DNA of 64,000 nucleotides from Bernardetia sp. MNP-M8 (GTDB taxonomy: Bacteria > Bacteroidota > Bacteroidia > Cytophagales > Bernardetiaceae). The stretch is taken from assembly GCF_037126285.1 (NCBI RefSeq), contig NZ_CP147012.1, positions 1,860,001 through 1,924,000 on the forward strand. Reading direction: 5' to 3'. The number at the start of each line of letters is the position of its first letter. Positions within the stretch are counted from its first letter, which is position 1. This document shows positions 53,817 to 63,179 of the stretch, piece by piece. The notes beneath the pieces were generated by a model. That model was not told the origin of the DNA, did not search any database, and was given only the letters and a program-made list of their open reading frames with translations. Both the position numbers and the translations under genes were made by a program.

Positions 53817-56800
53817 TTATTTGACTAAAAATTTTCCACTCGCAAAGTCAGATTGATTTTCTAATTCTATTTTATAGACATAAATAGCTTTTGATAACTT
53901 TATAGGAATAACAAATTCATTTCCTCCTTCTTTTAAAGCTATTTCAAATCTATCAATTGTATTTCCATTCATGTCATAAATCTGAATTTTTGCATTTGTT
54001 GCTTCATTAAGATTAGCATACAGAATAGTCTTGTTTTGATAATTTGTAATTCCTAGCTTTCTATTATCTTCTATATCTATTGTTTTTATGTTGGAGTAAG
54101 TGAACTTTCCATTTTTATCTATTTGTTTAATACGGTAATAGACTTTTGAATGTATAATTTCAAAATCCCAAAACTGATATTTTTTGATAGAACGGGTATC
54201 TAAACTTCCTTTTTCAATACCAATTTCTGTAAAATCAATTCCATTTTCAGAACGCTCAATAGCAAAAGATTGATTTTGATATTGTACTGATGTCGCCCAC
54301 TCTAAAAGAACATTATCTTGTTCTTGATTGTATTTAACATCAAAAGAAAGCCATGTAACAGGAAGAAGATTCAAATTATTAATTGTCCCCAACGTAAAAG
54401 GACTAAATTGAGTAATAATATCATCTGACTTTACTGTGCCTGCTGTTATGTTTCCTGTTGTTAATGAATTACCTCTGCTTTCCCATTGGTCAGCATCTGT
54501 CCAATGAGCAACAACTAAACTTCCCAAACTACCTACCTCACTTTCTATGCCCCAAGACAAAGTGATTTGTGCATCTGCTATATTAGGTGTTGTTTCAAGA
54601 GTTTCTCTATTTAATATCCAATATTCTATCTGACTGACATGATCTAGTGGTGTAATTACAGGTTGAAGGTCTGCATAATTATCAAAAAAGTATTCAGCAA
54701 AAAATTGAGTTTCGATAGCATTATTGGTAGTATGGATAGTAAGAGGACGATAAACTCCATTTTTTCCAATAGGAAATGTAAAATCTTCAATACTTCTAGA
54801 CAATCTTCTTGATGCGCCTCTTATATGTCGTTTTGCACTCGCTCCATCATAGTCAGCAGCATACGTAAAAGTAATAGGGTAGGTATTTGGAAAAGTAGCA
54901 CTAGAAAATATATTGCCTTTAACAAAAGTCAGTCTACCTCCTTGTGAACTTACTCCATCTGAAGAAGTTTCTAATTGTACTTCATTATCGATAGTCAAAT
55001 CATTTGTACAATTGAGTGTTAAATCATAAAAACTTTCAATTCCTCCTGCTGTAGTTATAGATTGCGTTGCTCCACCTTCAAAAACAATTAATGATTCTCC
55101 TTCTTCAAATGCTGAAGTACCAATTTGGTTTATCCAATTTCCTCTTATATTTATTGTTCCATCTTCGACAAAAGCAATTTCATCTTCCATATCCAAAAAC
55201 CCATTGTTTCTAATGGTTAAATCTTCATAGATACTTAATTTTGAACTTCTAGCATCATTGATATACAGTATTTGCTCTTCTAAGATAATATTTTTAACTT
55301 CTGCTAAATCACTGTACTCATCTGAATAGTCTGCATCTGCATTTATTCTAGCTCCATCTGTGGCTGATGTAGTAAAAATAACATCTTGGCGTTTATTTGG
55401 AACATAAAAATTTTCCCAGTTGGTGCATAAAAACCAATTGTCTCCATTAGTGGTCACACTTCCTCCTCCTATCCATTCTATTTGAGCTATTGTATTTGGT
55501 GTAACTGTAAAAGTGCTAGTATGAACGCCAACAGGAATAGGTACTGCATCTGTCCAATTAGCCATATTTATTATATTTGATAAAATTTCTCGCTGTGAAC
55601 CTGCGTGTAATGCCCCAATATTATAATATGAGCCATCTTCAATAGCAGTATGTCTAGTATTTAAGCAAAGTATATTAGGATGCGCTCTTGAAGTACGAAG
55701 TGTAGAGACATCATTTGCCAAAGGAATCCAATTCGAACCATTTGTCATTCCGAAAAGAACATAGCCATCAAAATCAATTCCTTTAAAACTTCCTTGAGTA
55801 ATAAAAATTTGGTCTGCACCTCCTGTACTTACATTTACTCCCCCTGATTCTGTGCCAGTAACTCTTATTCCTTCTAATGTAGTTGTCGGAACAGTTGAAT
55901 TATTGATACGGATATTAGTAGCAGGGTTAGAAATATTAACAGGAAGTTCGAAACTAATTATACTACCAACAGCCAAATCAGTTACAGCTTTATAAGTAAA
56001 CTCCATGATTTTAGTATTTTGCCATTCATTATCACGAACATTGGCTACTGAACCATTTTCATAAGTAGCGTTTACTACTTGAAACTTCGTACCTTGAGTC
56101 AGTGGAACTAAATTAGTAAGTACAAATTCATCTACTCCACTTCCTACATTTGCATTCCAGCCTATAATAGCCATATCTCCAGGGAAAAGTTGTGTTCCTA
56201 CAAAGTTAGACACATTTATTTGTACCTCATTAGAAATAGAAGATTTACCACATTCAAAGTCAGTTTCAACCACCATATAATAAGTTCCATCTTCTGTAAA
56301 ATAAGGAGTTTCAGATATATCACTACCTAAGAATTCTGTATAAACTGTACTTGGAGCTTTACGATATTTCCATCTTCTTGATTGAGCAGGTTGTGATTCA
56401 GTAGCTGTAATAGTATCTCCATTTTGAAATTCAGTCAGATTTTGTGTAACAGTAGGTGAGATAGAAACTACTAATAAATTAATAATAATATCTGAACCAT
56501 TATCTGCCCCTTCTACATCAGGAACAGAACTCACTACACGAATACGATAATTAGAACCTTGTGGTGTAGCAGCAGCAATAGTGGCAGAGATAGTCTGGTT
56601 ACCTGAACCATCAGAAACTATTGAACCAATAGAAGTAGATATAAGAAAACTTCCTGAGGCATCAGACAGTTGAGCTGTAAAAGTTGTTCCTGTATAGACT
56701 CCTTTGGGAGAATAGGTAAAAGGAACATTGATTGGTTCGCCTTCAGTAGGAGTTATACATAAAGAAGTGGGTACTGTGCCTGTAGTAAGTCCAATAATAG

Positions 56801-57830
56801 TGTGTACATTTCCAGATGCTGCTGTTCCTGTTTTATTACTAGGAGAGGCAAAGGTAAAATCTGCTATTGTAGTGTTGTCTATCTGGATAGTATTATTTAT
56901 GACTGCGTTGGCATCAACATCAACTGTTACAAAAAGAAAATTAAAGCTAGAGGTAGGTAAAGCCTGTGAAAGTCCTGTAAATGTAATAGTTTCGCCATTT
57001 CCTGAAACAGAACCAGTAGCTGCAATTTGTGTATCTGCTGCATTTAGAAAATTATCAGCTGAGTACCAAAGTTTGAAGCCATTTGTTTTTATATCAGAAC
57101 TAGAATAGTTTCCAGTCGTTCTCAAAACTACTTGGTTAAGGGTTGCATCTGCTGTGGTTATTTGTGCAAATGTTCTGAAAATTACATTGTTATTACTTCC
57201 TCTTGCAATATTTGCATCTCCTGTATCATCGAAAGTAAGAGCAATATCAGGAGGAGATGTAGAAGTTACTGTACCTGTTATAGAAAAATCATTTGTTATA
57301 CTATTGTTTCTTAGATGCCAAGTTCCTCCAGTAGCTTCTGCATTATAGCCATAAATACGAATAGTAATGGATGTAGTAACATTAGAAAAAGCAGCAGGAA
57401 AAGTAAAGTTTTGATCACGTTGAGAAGTATTATCAGGAACATTAGTAGAAAAATAAGAGGTTGCATAACCATCTAAACTTGTTCTGATTTCAAAATCACG
57501 AATACCACTTGCAGAACGTCTTTCTCTAAAATTTATATCATTCAAATCTAGTTTAAAACCTCCTAAAGGAGTAAGAGTCAGTTCATAATAGTCATTATTT
57601 AAGTCTATTGCACCTGTTGACCAACCACTCGAATTAATAGTATTGCTAGAAGCCACTGGAGCTATCCCACTTCCTCTAGAAATGACACTAGCCAGCATAT
57701 TAGCTGCTGAGAAAGAAGGAGGGGTTGAGCCTTGATTTCCAGGTTGTCCTGTAAAATCATAGGTTACTAAATTTTGTCCAAATGCAAAACTACTTATAAA
57801 AAGTAAAAAAAAGAGTAAAGAATGTTTCAT
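53817..57830 (-). CDS. Large secreted surface protein with a T9SS type A sorting domain
   Basis: The 1337-residue protein has a signal peptide (MKHSLLFFLLFISSFAFGQ). The N-terminal region (about 20-190) resembles a beta-sandwich of the kind with LDLNDINFRERRSASGIRDFEIRTS. Several Ig-like or cadherin-like modules rich in T, S and G follow, with the stretch DEFVLTNLVPLTQGTKF near residue 570 in the middle. The final 75 residues form the type A sorting domain: the motifs TILYANLNEATNAKIQIYDM, EFVIPIKL and a final FLVK, recognised by the type IX secretion system. It is therefore exported to the cell surface or medium through T9SS. Adhesion or gliding-related roles are possible; the sequence does not show an enzyme. 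Confidence 0.88.
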   Translation of the reverse strand: MKHSLLFFLLFISSFAFGQNLVTYDFTGQPGNQGSTPPSFSAANMLASVISRGSGIAPVASSNTINSSGWSTGAIDLNNDYYELTLTPLGGFKLDLNDINFRERRSASGIRDFEIRTSLDGYATSYFSTNVPDNTSQRDQNFTFPAAFSNVTTSITIRIYGYNAEATGGTWHLRNNSITNDFSITGTVTSTSPPDIALTFDDTGDANIARGSNNNVIFRTFAQITTADATLNQVVLRTTGNYSSSDIKTNGFKLWYSADNFLNAADTQIAATGSVSGNGETITFTGLSQALPTSSFNFLFVTVDVDANAVINNTIQIDNTTIADFTFASPSNKTGTAASGNVHTIIGLTTGTVPTSLCITPTEGEPINVPFTYSPKGVYTGTTFTAQLSDASGSFLISTSIGSIVSDGSGNQTISATIAAATPQGSNYRIRVVSSVPDVEGADNGSDIIINLLVVSISPTVTQNLTEFQNGDTITATESQPAQSRRWKYRKAPSTVYTEFLGSDISETPYFTEDGTYYMVVETDFECGKSSISNEVQINVSNFVGTQLFPGDMAIIGWNANVGSGVDEFVLTNLVPLTQGTKFQVVNATYENGSVANVRDNEWQNTKIMEFTYKAVTDLAVGSIISFELPVNISNPATNIRINNSTVPTTTLEGIRVTGTESGGVNVSTGGADQIFITQGSFKGIDFDGYVLFGMTNGSNWIPLANDVSTLRTSRAHPNILCLNTRHTAIEDGSYYNIGALHAGSQREILSNIINMANWTDAVPIPVGVHTSTFTVTPNTIAQIEWIGGGSVTTNGDNWFLCTNWENFYVPNKRQDVIFTTSATDGARINADADYSDEYSDLAEVKNIILEEQILYINDARSSKLSIYEDLTIRNNGFLDMEDEIAFVEDGTINIRGNWINQIGTSAFEEGESLIVFEGGATQSITTAGGIESFYDLTLNCTNDLTIDNEVQLETSSDGVSSQGGRLTFVKGNIFSSATFPNTYPITFTYAADYDGASAKRHIRGASRRLSRSIEDFTFPIGKNGVYRPLTIHTTNNAIETQFFAEYFFDNYADLQPVITPLDHVSQIEYWILNRETLETTPNIADAQITLSWGIESEVGSLGSLVVAHWTDADQWESRGNSLTTGNITAGTVKSDDIITQFSPFTLGTINNLNLLPVTWLSFDVKYNQEQDNVLLEWATSVQYQNQSFAIERSENGIDFTEIGIEKGSLDTRSIKKYQFWDFEIIHSKVYYRIKQIDKNGKFTYSNIKTIDIEDNRKLGITNYQNKTILYANLNEATNAKIQIYDMNGNTIDRFEIALKEGGNEFVIPIKLSKAIYVYKIELENQSDFASGKFLVK

Positions 57831-58052
57831 AATTATATATATATATTTTAAAGGTAAAGGGTTGATTTAAAGCAAATTGAAGTTTTGTAATAAAGAAAGA
57901 CTCTACAAAAATAACCATTTAGTTAATCAAAGAAGTATCTTGATATTTAACATTTGATTAAAATTTGAGTTATATTATTTAATCGTCAAAAATAAGTAGA
58001 AATAGACTTGCTATAATTTGGATAAGTCAATTCAAAATAAGTAGATTTATGC

Positions 58053-59285
58053 TTGTATTATTCTATAAAAATCACTTCAAAAATTTATTTCGTTTTGCAA
58101 ACAGATAAAAAAAATACAGTATGGATATTAGGTAATCGTTCTGATGCTATAGAGATTGCTAAAAATAATAATTTGCGTGTCATTCTTCTGTACAATAAAA
58201 AGCTCAAAAATCATAAAGCTGACACCTTAGAACAAATCTCTTTTACATGGTCTAAACAAGAATGGAAGCATTTTGTTGAAGAATTATTGAAAAAAGAACT
58301 TAATCCCATAGCTATTCTTGCACCAACTGAAAAATCAGTTCTTCCTGCTGCTTGGATTAGTGATATAATACAACCAAATTTTTATACTTCTATTGAAGCT
58401 GCATTGCATTGTACCCACAAACCAACAATGAAAAGAGTAGCTCAAAAAAATGATATTCCGTGTGCTAATTTTTTAGAAAATGAAGTAGGAAATAACAAAA
58501 TATCAAAACAAGAGCTTATTGAAAAATTAGGCTTGCCAATGGCTTTCAAAACCTGTACAGGGTCAGGAAGTAGAGGAGCTTTTATTGTCAAAACAGAAGA
58601 TGAAGTCCCTCAGCTTTTGAAAAAAGGCTATATGGCAGAGAGTTTTGTAGAAGGTATTGAATGTAGCATTGAAGCTGTTGTACAGAATGGAGAAGTATTA
58701 TTTCAGAATATTACAGAATATACAGAACCTAAATTTGCAAATCTTGTTCCTGCTACTTTTTCATCAGAAATTCAGAAGAAAATTTTTGAGTTTAATAAAA
58801 AAATAATTGCAGCTTTGGGAGCTAAAAATGGAATTACTCACACCGAAGTTTTTATCCAAAATTTAGAACAAAGTGATGTAGAAAAAATAAATTTAGTGTT
58901 TGGAGAAATGGCTATTCGCCCACCAGGTGGTTATATTATGGAACTTTTGAAACTGTCTTATCAAAAAGATTTTTGGCAAGTTTGGCTAGATACTTTTTTA
59001 GGAAATAAAATAGATATAGAAACTACTAAAGCTAATTTTTATAGTGGTTTGCGTCTTTTTCATCCACCAGCAGGAACGCTGAAGTCTGTCAAAGGAAAAG
59101 AGTTTATCAAATCGATTGAAGAGTTACAAGAATTTACACTTTCTGTTAAAAAAGGTTCTATTATTAATCAGCGAGAAGGAACAGGACAAAGTATAGGGCA
59201 TATTGTCATACAAGGAAAAGAGAGTACAAAAATTAAATCTTTGTTAGAAGAAGTTAAGGAAAAACTTGTCTTTGAAATGGAATAA
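58053..59285 (+). CDS. ATP-grasp family ligase
   Basis: The 410-residue protein shows the ATP-grasp fold: an N-terminal Rossmann-like domain (VWILGNRSDAIEIAKNNNLRV near residue 23), then PMAFKTCTGSGSRGAFIV (ATP-binding loop) and AESFVEGIECSIEAVV, MAIRPPGGYIMEL (metal site). The frame has no ATG at its start. TTG codons at 58053 and 58095 are both possible; the second gives the start LQTDKKNTVWILG, which agrees better with related proteins. Members of this family make acyl-phosphate-type bonds with amino or carboxyl groups (carbamoyl-phosphate-synthetase-like, peptide-bond formation). The substrate is not known. It stands alone between divergent or convergent genes and has its own terminator. 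Confidence 0.85.
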   Translation: MYYSIKITSKIYFVLQTDKKNTVWILGNRSDAIEIAKNNNLRVILLYNKKLKNHKADTLEQISFTWSKQEWKHFVEELLKKELNPIAILAPTEKSVLPAAWISDIIQPNFYTSIEAALHCTHKPTMKRVAQKNDIPCANFLENEVGNNKISKQELIEKLGLPMAFKTCTGSGSRGAFIVKTEDEVPQLLKKGYMAESFVEGIECSIEAVVQNGEVLFQNITEYTEPKFANLVPATFSSEIQKKIFEFNKKIIAALGAKNGITHTEVFIQNLEQSDVEKINLVFGEMAIRPPGGYIMELLKLSYQKDFWQVWLDTFLGNKIDIETTKANFYSGLRLFHPPAGTLKSVKGKEFIKSIEELQEFTLSVKKGSIINQREGTGQSIGHIVIQGKESTKIKSLLEEVKEKLVFEME

Positions 59286-59288
59286 AAC

Positions 59289-59326
59289 AAAAATACCTTT
59301 ATCAAATAGATGATAAAGGTATTTTT
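59289..59326. terminator. Terminator between the ATP-grasp gene and the lipoprotein gene
   Basis: A perfect 15-bp stem (59289-59303 with 59312-59326) with an 8-base loop and a T run immediately follows the ATP-grasp stop. It stands between convergent genes. Confidence 0.93.
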
Positions 59327-59368
59327 ATATCTTTTACTTTTCGAAAGTAAAAAAGTATAAATAAATGA

Positions 59369-59866
59369 TTAATTATATTTTGCACCATTTATTTTTCCTT
59401 CTGTAATTTCTACAGAATTGTTCAGACCACATACTTTTGTTTTGAATGTTCCTGTAACAGTTTTGTTTGTAGTATCGATATTTGTAATGGTAATTGCAGC
59501 TCCGTCATTTGAAGCACAAGTATTTGAAATAAGTGAACTTCCTCCAATAGGAAGAGTACGATAAACAATAGAAGGAATAAGATTGACACCACTTGTATCA
59601 ACAGAAGCATTTAAGGCTTGTGTTCCTGTTTGGGCTTTAAATGAAATGATAAAAGTGCGTCCATTGCCACTTGCAGCAGTTAAAGAAATGTTGTCTCCTG
59701 TTTTGATGCCAGAAGAAAGAGAAGAAGCATTCCAAGGCTCACCATCAATAAGTGCAGAAATTACTGCTTCTGGATCTATTTCGTCATCGCCTTGACAAGA
59801 CCACAAAGAAAATGAAGTAGCTAAAAAAGCAATAAGAAGCACTGTATTTTTCCAATTAAATTTCAT
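59369..59866 (-). CDS. Lipoprotein, DUF6252-like
   Basis: The 165-residue protein has a lipoprotein signal peptide with lipobox SLWSC (Cys near residue 24), followed by an acidic QGDDEIDPEA. The mature domain is a small beta-sandwich with ALIDGEPWNA at its start, typical of Bacteroidota surface or periplasmic lipoproteins (DUF6252 is my best guess). It probably sits in the outer membrane. Two Cys residues in the mature part (SNTCASN and TKVCGL) may form a disulfide. It lies 260 bases after porZ on the same strand, with no clear terminator between them. Confidence 0.75.
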   Translation of the reverse strand: MKFNWKNTVLLIAFLATSFSLWSCQGDDEIDPEAVISALIDGEPWNASSLSSGIKTGDNISLTAASGNGRTFIISFKAQTGTQALNASVDTSGVNLIPSIVYRTLPIGGSSLISNTCASNDGAAITITNIDTTNKTVTGTFKTKVCGLNNSVEITEGKINGAKYN

Positions 59867-60126
59867 AGGTATAGATTTTTCGGATAATATAATATAAGAA
59901 TAAATAAGATAATAAAACTGATTTATATAATTCAGTTAGAGAAAATCAACTTAATGTGTGTAAATATGTAAAGTACAACTACAAAAACTAGCGCAAAAAT
60001 TGAGATTCTAATTAATAATAAATAAATCAAGATTTGTAAAAGAATGTAAATATACAATATTTCATTTTTGTCTATACGCTTAAATATGAATTAATGCTGC
60101 TTTTTACTTTATAATTTAGTTACAAA

Positions 60127-62502
60127 TTATTCGATAAAAACAATTTTCCCCACAAAACCTTCACTTCCATCTCGCCTAGAAACATATACCAAATAAACAC
60201 CACTTTTTGATTTGGCATTATTATAATCTACTCCATTCCAAGTAGCTGTCCCACCAAAAGAATTAGTTTCATAAACCAATCTTCCACTAATATCAGTAAT
60301 TTTGACATTTGCATCTTGTGTAAGACCTTCAATAGCAACTACTCCATTAAATTCTGGTCTTACAGGATTAGGAAATATTTTTACAGTCGAAAAATCAGTT
60401 TTAGCTACTGTTGAAGTACCACGGTAGGAAATAATGCCACTGGGAGTGGCAAAAAATACTTCTCCAGTTTCATCTTGAACTTCAATATCCAAAATTTGAT
60501 TACTAAAAAGAGGGCTGTTTTCTACTGTAAAGTGTAGAAACTGTTTTGAAGCATCTTCTGAAAAAAGCCATGCTCCGTTTGTCGTTCCAAACCATTTTCT
60601 ATTTCCTCCATCTAATGAAATACTGGTAATGGTTTCATCTCTCAATAATTGCCTAGATTCAAAAAAGACATCTCTAGCATTCAAATCTTGACTATTGAAG
60701 ATACCAAAAATATCAGAAAAAGTACGAACACTAGCACTTACTTCGGCTGATGTTCCTATCCAGATAACACCATTTTGGTCAGATTTGAGAGCTGTTATGT
60801 TATTAGAAGCTAAATTTCCAGCATTTACAGATTCTATTAAAATTTTACTTTCACCTTCTTCATTAAAAACCAAAATTCCCCCTTGTACAAAACGACTAAG
60901 TCTTGCCCAAACATTATTATTTTCATCAATTTCAAGTGATAGAGGAAAAGTAGTTCTAGTTTGATTAAAACGAAATCCTTTCCAAGAAGCAGCTGTATCA
61001 TCATTTGGTTGTTTTCTCAAATAAGCATCTTCTCTTAAATTACTTCCAGAGAGAGCTACCCAAATATTACCCAAATTATCACTTTCTACATCAATAACTC
61101 GGTTATGAGGTAAAGGAGAGTTGGTAGAGTCAAAAACTGAAAATGTGTCATCAGCCAAATTCCAAACTAAAATACCATCTTGAAGAGAAGCAAAATAAAC
61201 TCTATTTTCTGTTTCTGAATAGGTTGCTCCTACTAAATCTCTAACATTTGGAATGGGTTTACTTGTAATATCTCTGTTTTCTGCATTATAGTTTGTCCAT
61301 TCTCCCTTTTCAAAAACATAAAAGCCTGTTGTTCGGTTCAATGGATTAAAAGGCTCTGTATATCCACCTGAAAAAGCAATAATTTTTCCTTTTGCCTGTA
61401 TAAATCCCCATGTATTCTGACTATATGTTCCAGACGGAAATAAGGAAACAAAATTAGTAGAAGTGTTTGTAACTAATCCAGTTCTGTTATCAGCTATCCA
61501 AAGGCTTCCACTTTCAGAAATGGCTTGGCGAGGAGCTTTTATTAAGTCACTTTCTATCTTATTTATTTGAAGAGAAGAATTAGCTCCTTCAATTTGATAA
61601 AGCCCAGTTTCAGACGATATAAAAAGAGTTGTTAAATTTGTTCTATCTTCACTTATATCATACACGTTGGAAATTGGGATTTGAGAAATTGGATTACTTG
61701 TCGTTCCATTGTAAGTAAAAACGCCTTCATTTTGGATTGAAAAAAGAATTATTGTACTATTTGAACCAATAGACTCCACCACTTTATTTTGAGTAGAAGG
61801 AATTGTTTGCCAGTTTCTAAAGTCATTTTTATTGACAGAAGCATTGAGAGAAATATATCGAACACCCTTTTCTGTTGCTGCATAAATAATATTATCTTGA
61901 ATAGTTGTAGCAAATACTTTTATTATTTCTCCATTTTCACCTAAGTTTTGGTAGGAATTTCTGATGCGTTTGTTTTTTGAATCTTCTACATCAATTTCTA
62001 AAATTCCAGCATTTGTACTTACCCAAACTATATTTTGAAGATAGTAAACATGATAAATCTGCTTATCTAAAATGGCTGCATCTTCGAAAAAAACAGGAAA
62101 GTTCTTAATTTCATTATCTGACAAAAAATCTATATTTCCATTCGTATAAGCAATTAAAAGTTGGTTTATCTTGGGTAAATACTGTAAATAAGCAATCCCA
62201 ATATCCGAAAGACCATCTATTCTTGAAATGACTTCAAGGTTTGAAAACTCTTTATCATAAAAAAATAAACCATTTTGAGAAGCCACATATACTTTTTCTT
62301 CACTTGTAGCAACTGTTTGAGCATCAAAATAAGTTAGGTGTGTTCGCCATTCCCCTAAAGCAATATTTTCTTCATTCTGTGCTAAAACTAGGCTGTGGAA
62401 GAAGAAAGTAAAATAGAGAATACTGAGAAATAGAGCATAAACCAAATTCTTGTAAATGAGTGAGTTATTTAGGTGTAAATTTTTATTTATTATACTTTTC
62501 AT
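60127..62502 (-). CDS. porZ: Type IX secretion system protein PorZ
   Basis: PorZ is the cell-surface protein of the T9SS attachment complex, which presents anionic lipopolysaccharide to the sortase PorU. The 791-residue protein starts with a hydrophobic leader (about 19-42), then the family start NIALGEWRTHLTYFDAQTVATS. Two seven-bladed-type beta-propellers follow (YVASQNGLFFYD, WVSTNAGILEID, IWVALSGSNLRED, WFGTTNGAWLF). The last 75 residues are a type A C-terminal domain (KIFPNPVRPEFNGVVAI to the final KIVFIE) with the motif GVYLVYV. Its presence shows that the organism has T9SS, in agreement with the sorted protein at 53817-57830. Other por or gld genes are not in the window. Confidence 0.93.
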   Translation of the reverse strand: MKSIINKNLHLNNSLIYKNLVYALFLSILYFTFFFHSLVLAQNEENIALGEWRTHLTYFDAQTVATSEEKVYVASQNGLFFYDKEFSNLEVISRIDGLSDIGIAYLQYLPKINQLLIAYTNGNIDFLSDNEIKNFPVFFEDAAILDKQIYHVYYLQNIVWVSTNAGILEIDVEDSKNKRIRNSYQNLGENGEIIKVFATTIQDNIIYAATEKGVRYISLNASVNKNDFRNWQTIPSTQNKVVESIGSNSTIILFSIQNEGVFTYNGTTSNPISQIPISNVYDISEDRTNLTTLFISSETGLYQIEGANSSLQINKIESDLIKAPRQAISESGSLWIADNRTGLVTNTSTNFVSLFPSGTYSQNTWGFIQAKGKIIAFSGGYTEPFNPLNRTTGFYVFEKGEWTNYNAENRDITSKPIPNVRDLVGATYSETENRVYFASLQDGILVWNLADDTFSVFDSTNSPLPHNRVIDVESDNLGNIWVALSGSNLREDAYLRKQPNDDTAASWKGFRFNQTRTTFPLSLEIDENNNVWARLSRFVQGGILVFNEEGESKILIESVNAGNLASNNITALKSDQNGVIWIGTSAEVSASVRTFSDIFGIFNSQDLNARDVFFESRQLLRDETITSISLDGGNRKWFGTTNGAWLFSEDASKQFLHFTVENSPLFSNQILDIEVQDETGEVFFATPSGIISYRGTSTVAKTDFSTVKIFPNPVRPEFNGVVAIEGLTQDANVKITDISGRLVYETNSFGGTATWNGVDYNNAKSKSGVYLVYVSRRDGSEGFVGKIVFIE

Positions 62503-62730
62503 ATATTTTTTATAAACTTATAGGTAAAATTTTCATAATGCAGAACGCATATTTATTCACGTTCCAAAAAAACAAAATTAATTTTAATTAATCTTTGCTT
62601 TTCTGATTTTTTAAGTATTATTTTGTGCCTTTAATCGTTGGAGGTTATGCAAGGTGCAATACTTCTTTAACAATTACTACTTACTAATTTTAGTTTTCTC
62701 TAAACAAACGAATCTTTAAACAAAGAAAAT

Positions 62731-62973
62731 ATGAAATCTATCAAAACTCTTGCTTTTGCTTCTCTTGTTGCTTTTTCTACTTTGACTCTTGTTGCTTGTG
62801 ATGGTACAAAATCAAGTGATGCTACTAATGATACTACTACTGTAATCATTGATGAAACTATCATCGACGAAACTGATGATGCTTCTAATATGATGGAAGC
62901 TGCTGGTGACTCTTTAGAAGTTGCTGCTGATTCTTTGGGTGCTGCTGCTGAAGAAGTTAAAGAAGGTATGTAA
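62731..62973 (+). CDS. Small acidic lipoprotein
   Basis: The 80-residue protein has a lipoprotein signal peptide with lipobox TLVAC (Cys23). The mature part of 57 residues is acidic and of low complexity: a threonine/isoleucine stretch with a doubled IIDET, then an alanine-rich helix ending in AAEEVKEGM. It resembles small entericidin-like or stress-associated lipoproteins only in size. The clean start, the preceding 70 bases without other frames, and the terminator 47 bases downstream support a real gene. Function unknown. Confidence 0.75.
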   Translation: MKSIKTLAFASLVAFSTLTLVACDGTKSSDATNDTTTVIIDETIIDETDDASNMMEAAGDSLEVAADSLGAAAEEVKEGM

Positions 62974-63019
62974 GAATATAAAATAAACGTATATAGGTTT
63001 ATTTTTATAAAAAATAGTT

Positions 63020-63050
63020 AAAGGTTATCATTTAGAAAGTGATAGCCTTT
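63020..63050 (+). terminator. Intrinsic terminator after the small lipoprotein gene
   Basis: An 11-bp stem with one G-U pair (63020-63030 with 63040-63050), a 9-base loop and a run of Ts follows the stop by 46 bases. Confidence 0.85.
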
Positions 63051-63179
63051 TTTCATGCCCATGATTTTGATACAAAAAAAGTAGTTAAGATTATAAATTA
63101 TTGATATTATTTTGTATTTTAGAGTGTTCAAATTTGACTATGTACAGTTGATTCAAAAAACTAATTTATAAAAATAGCA

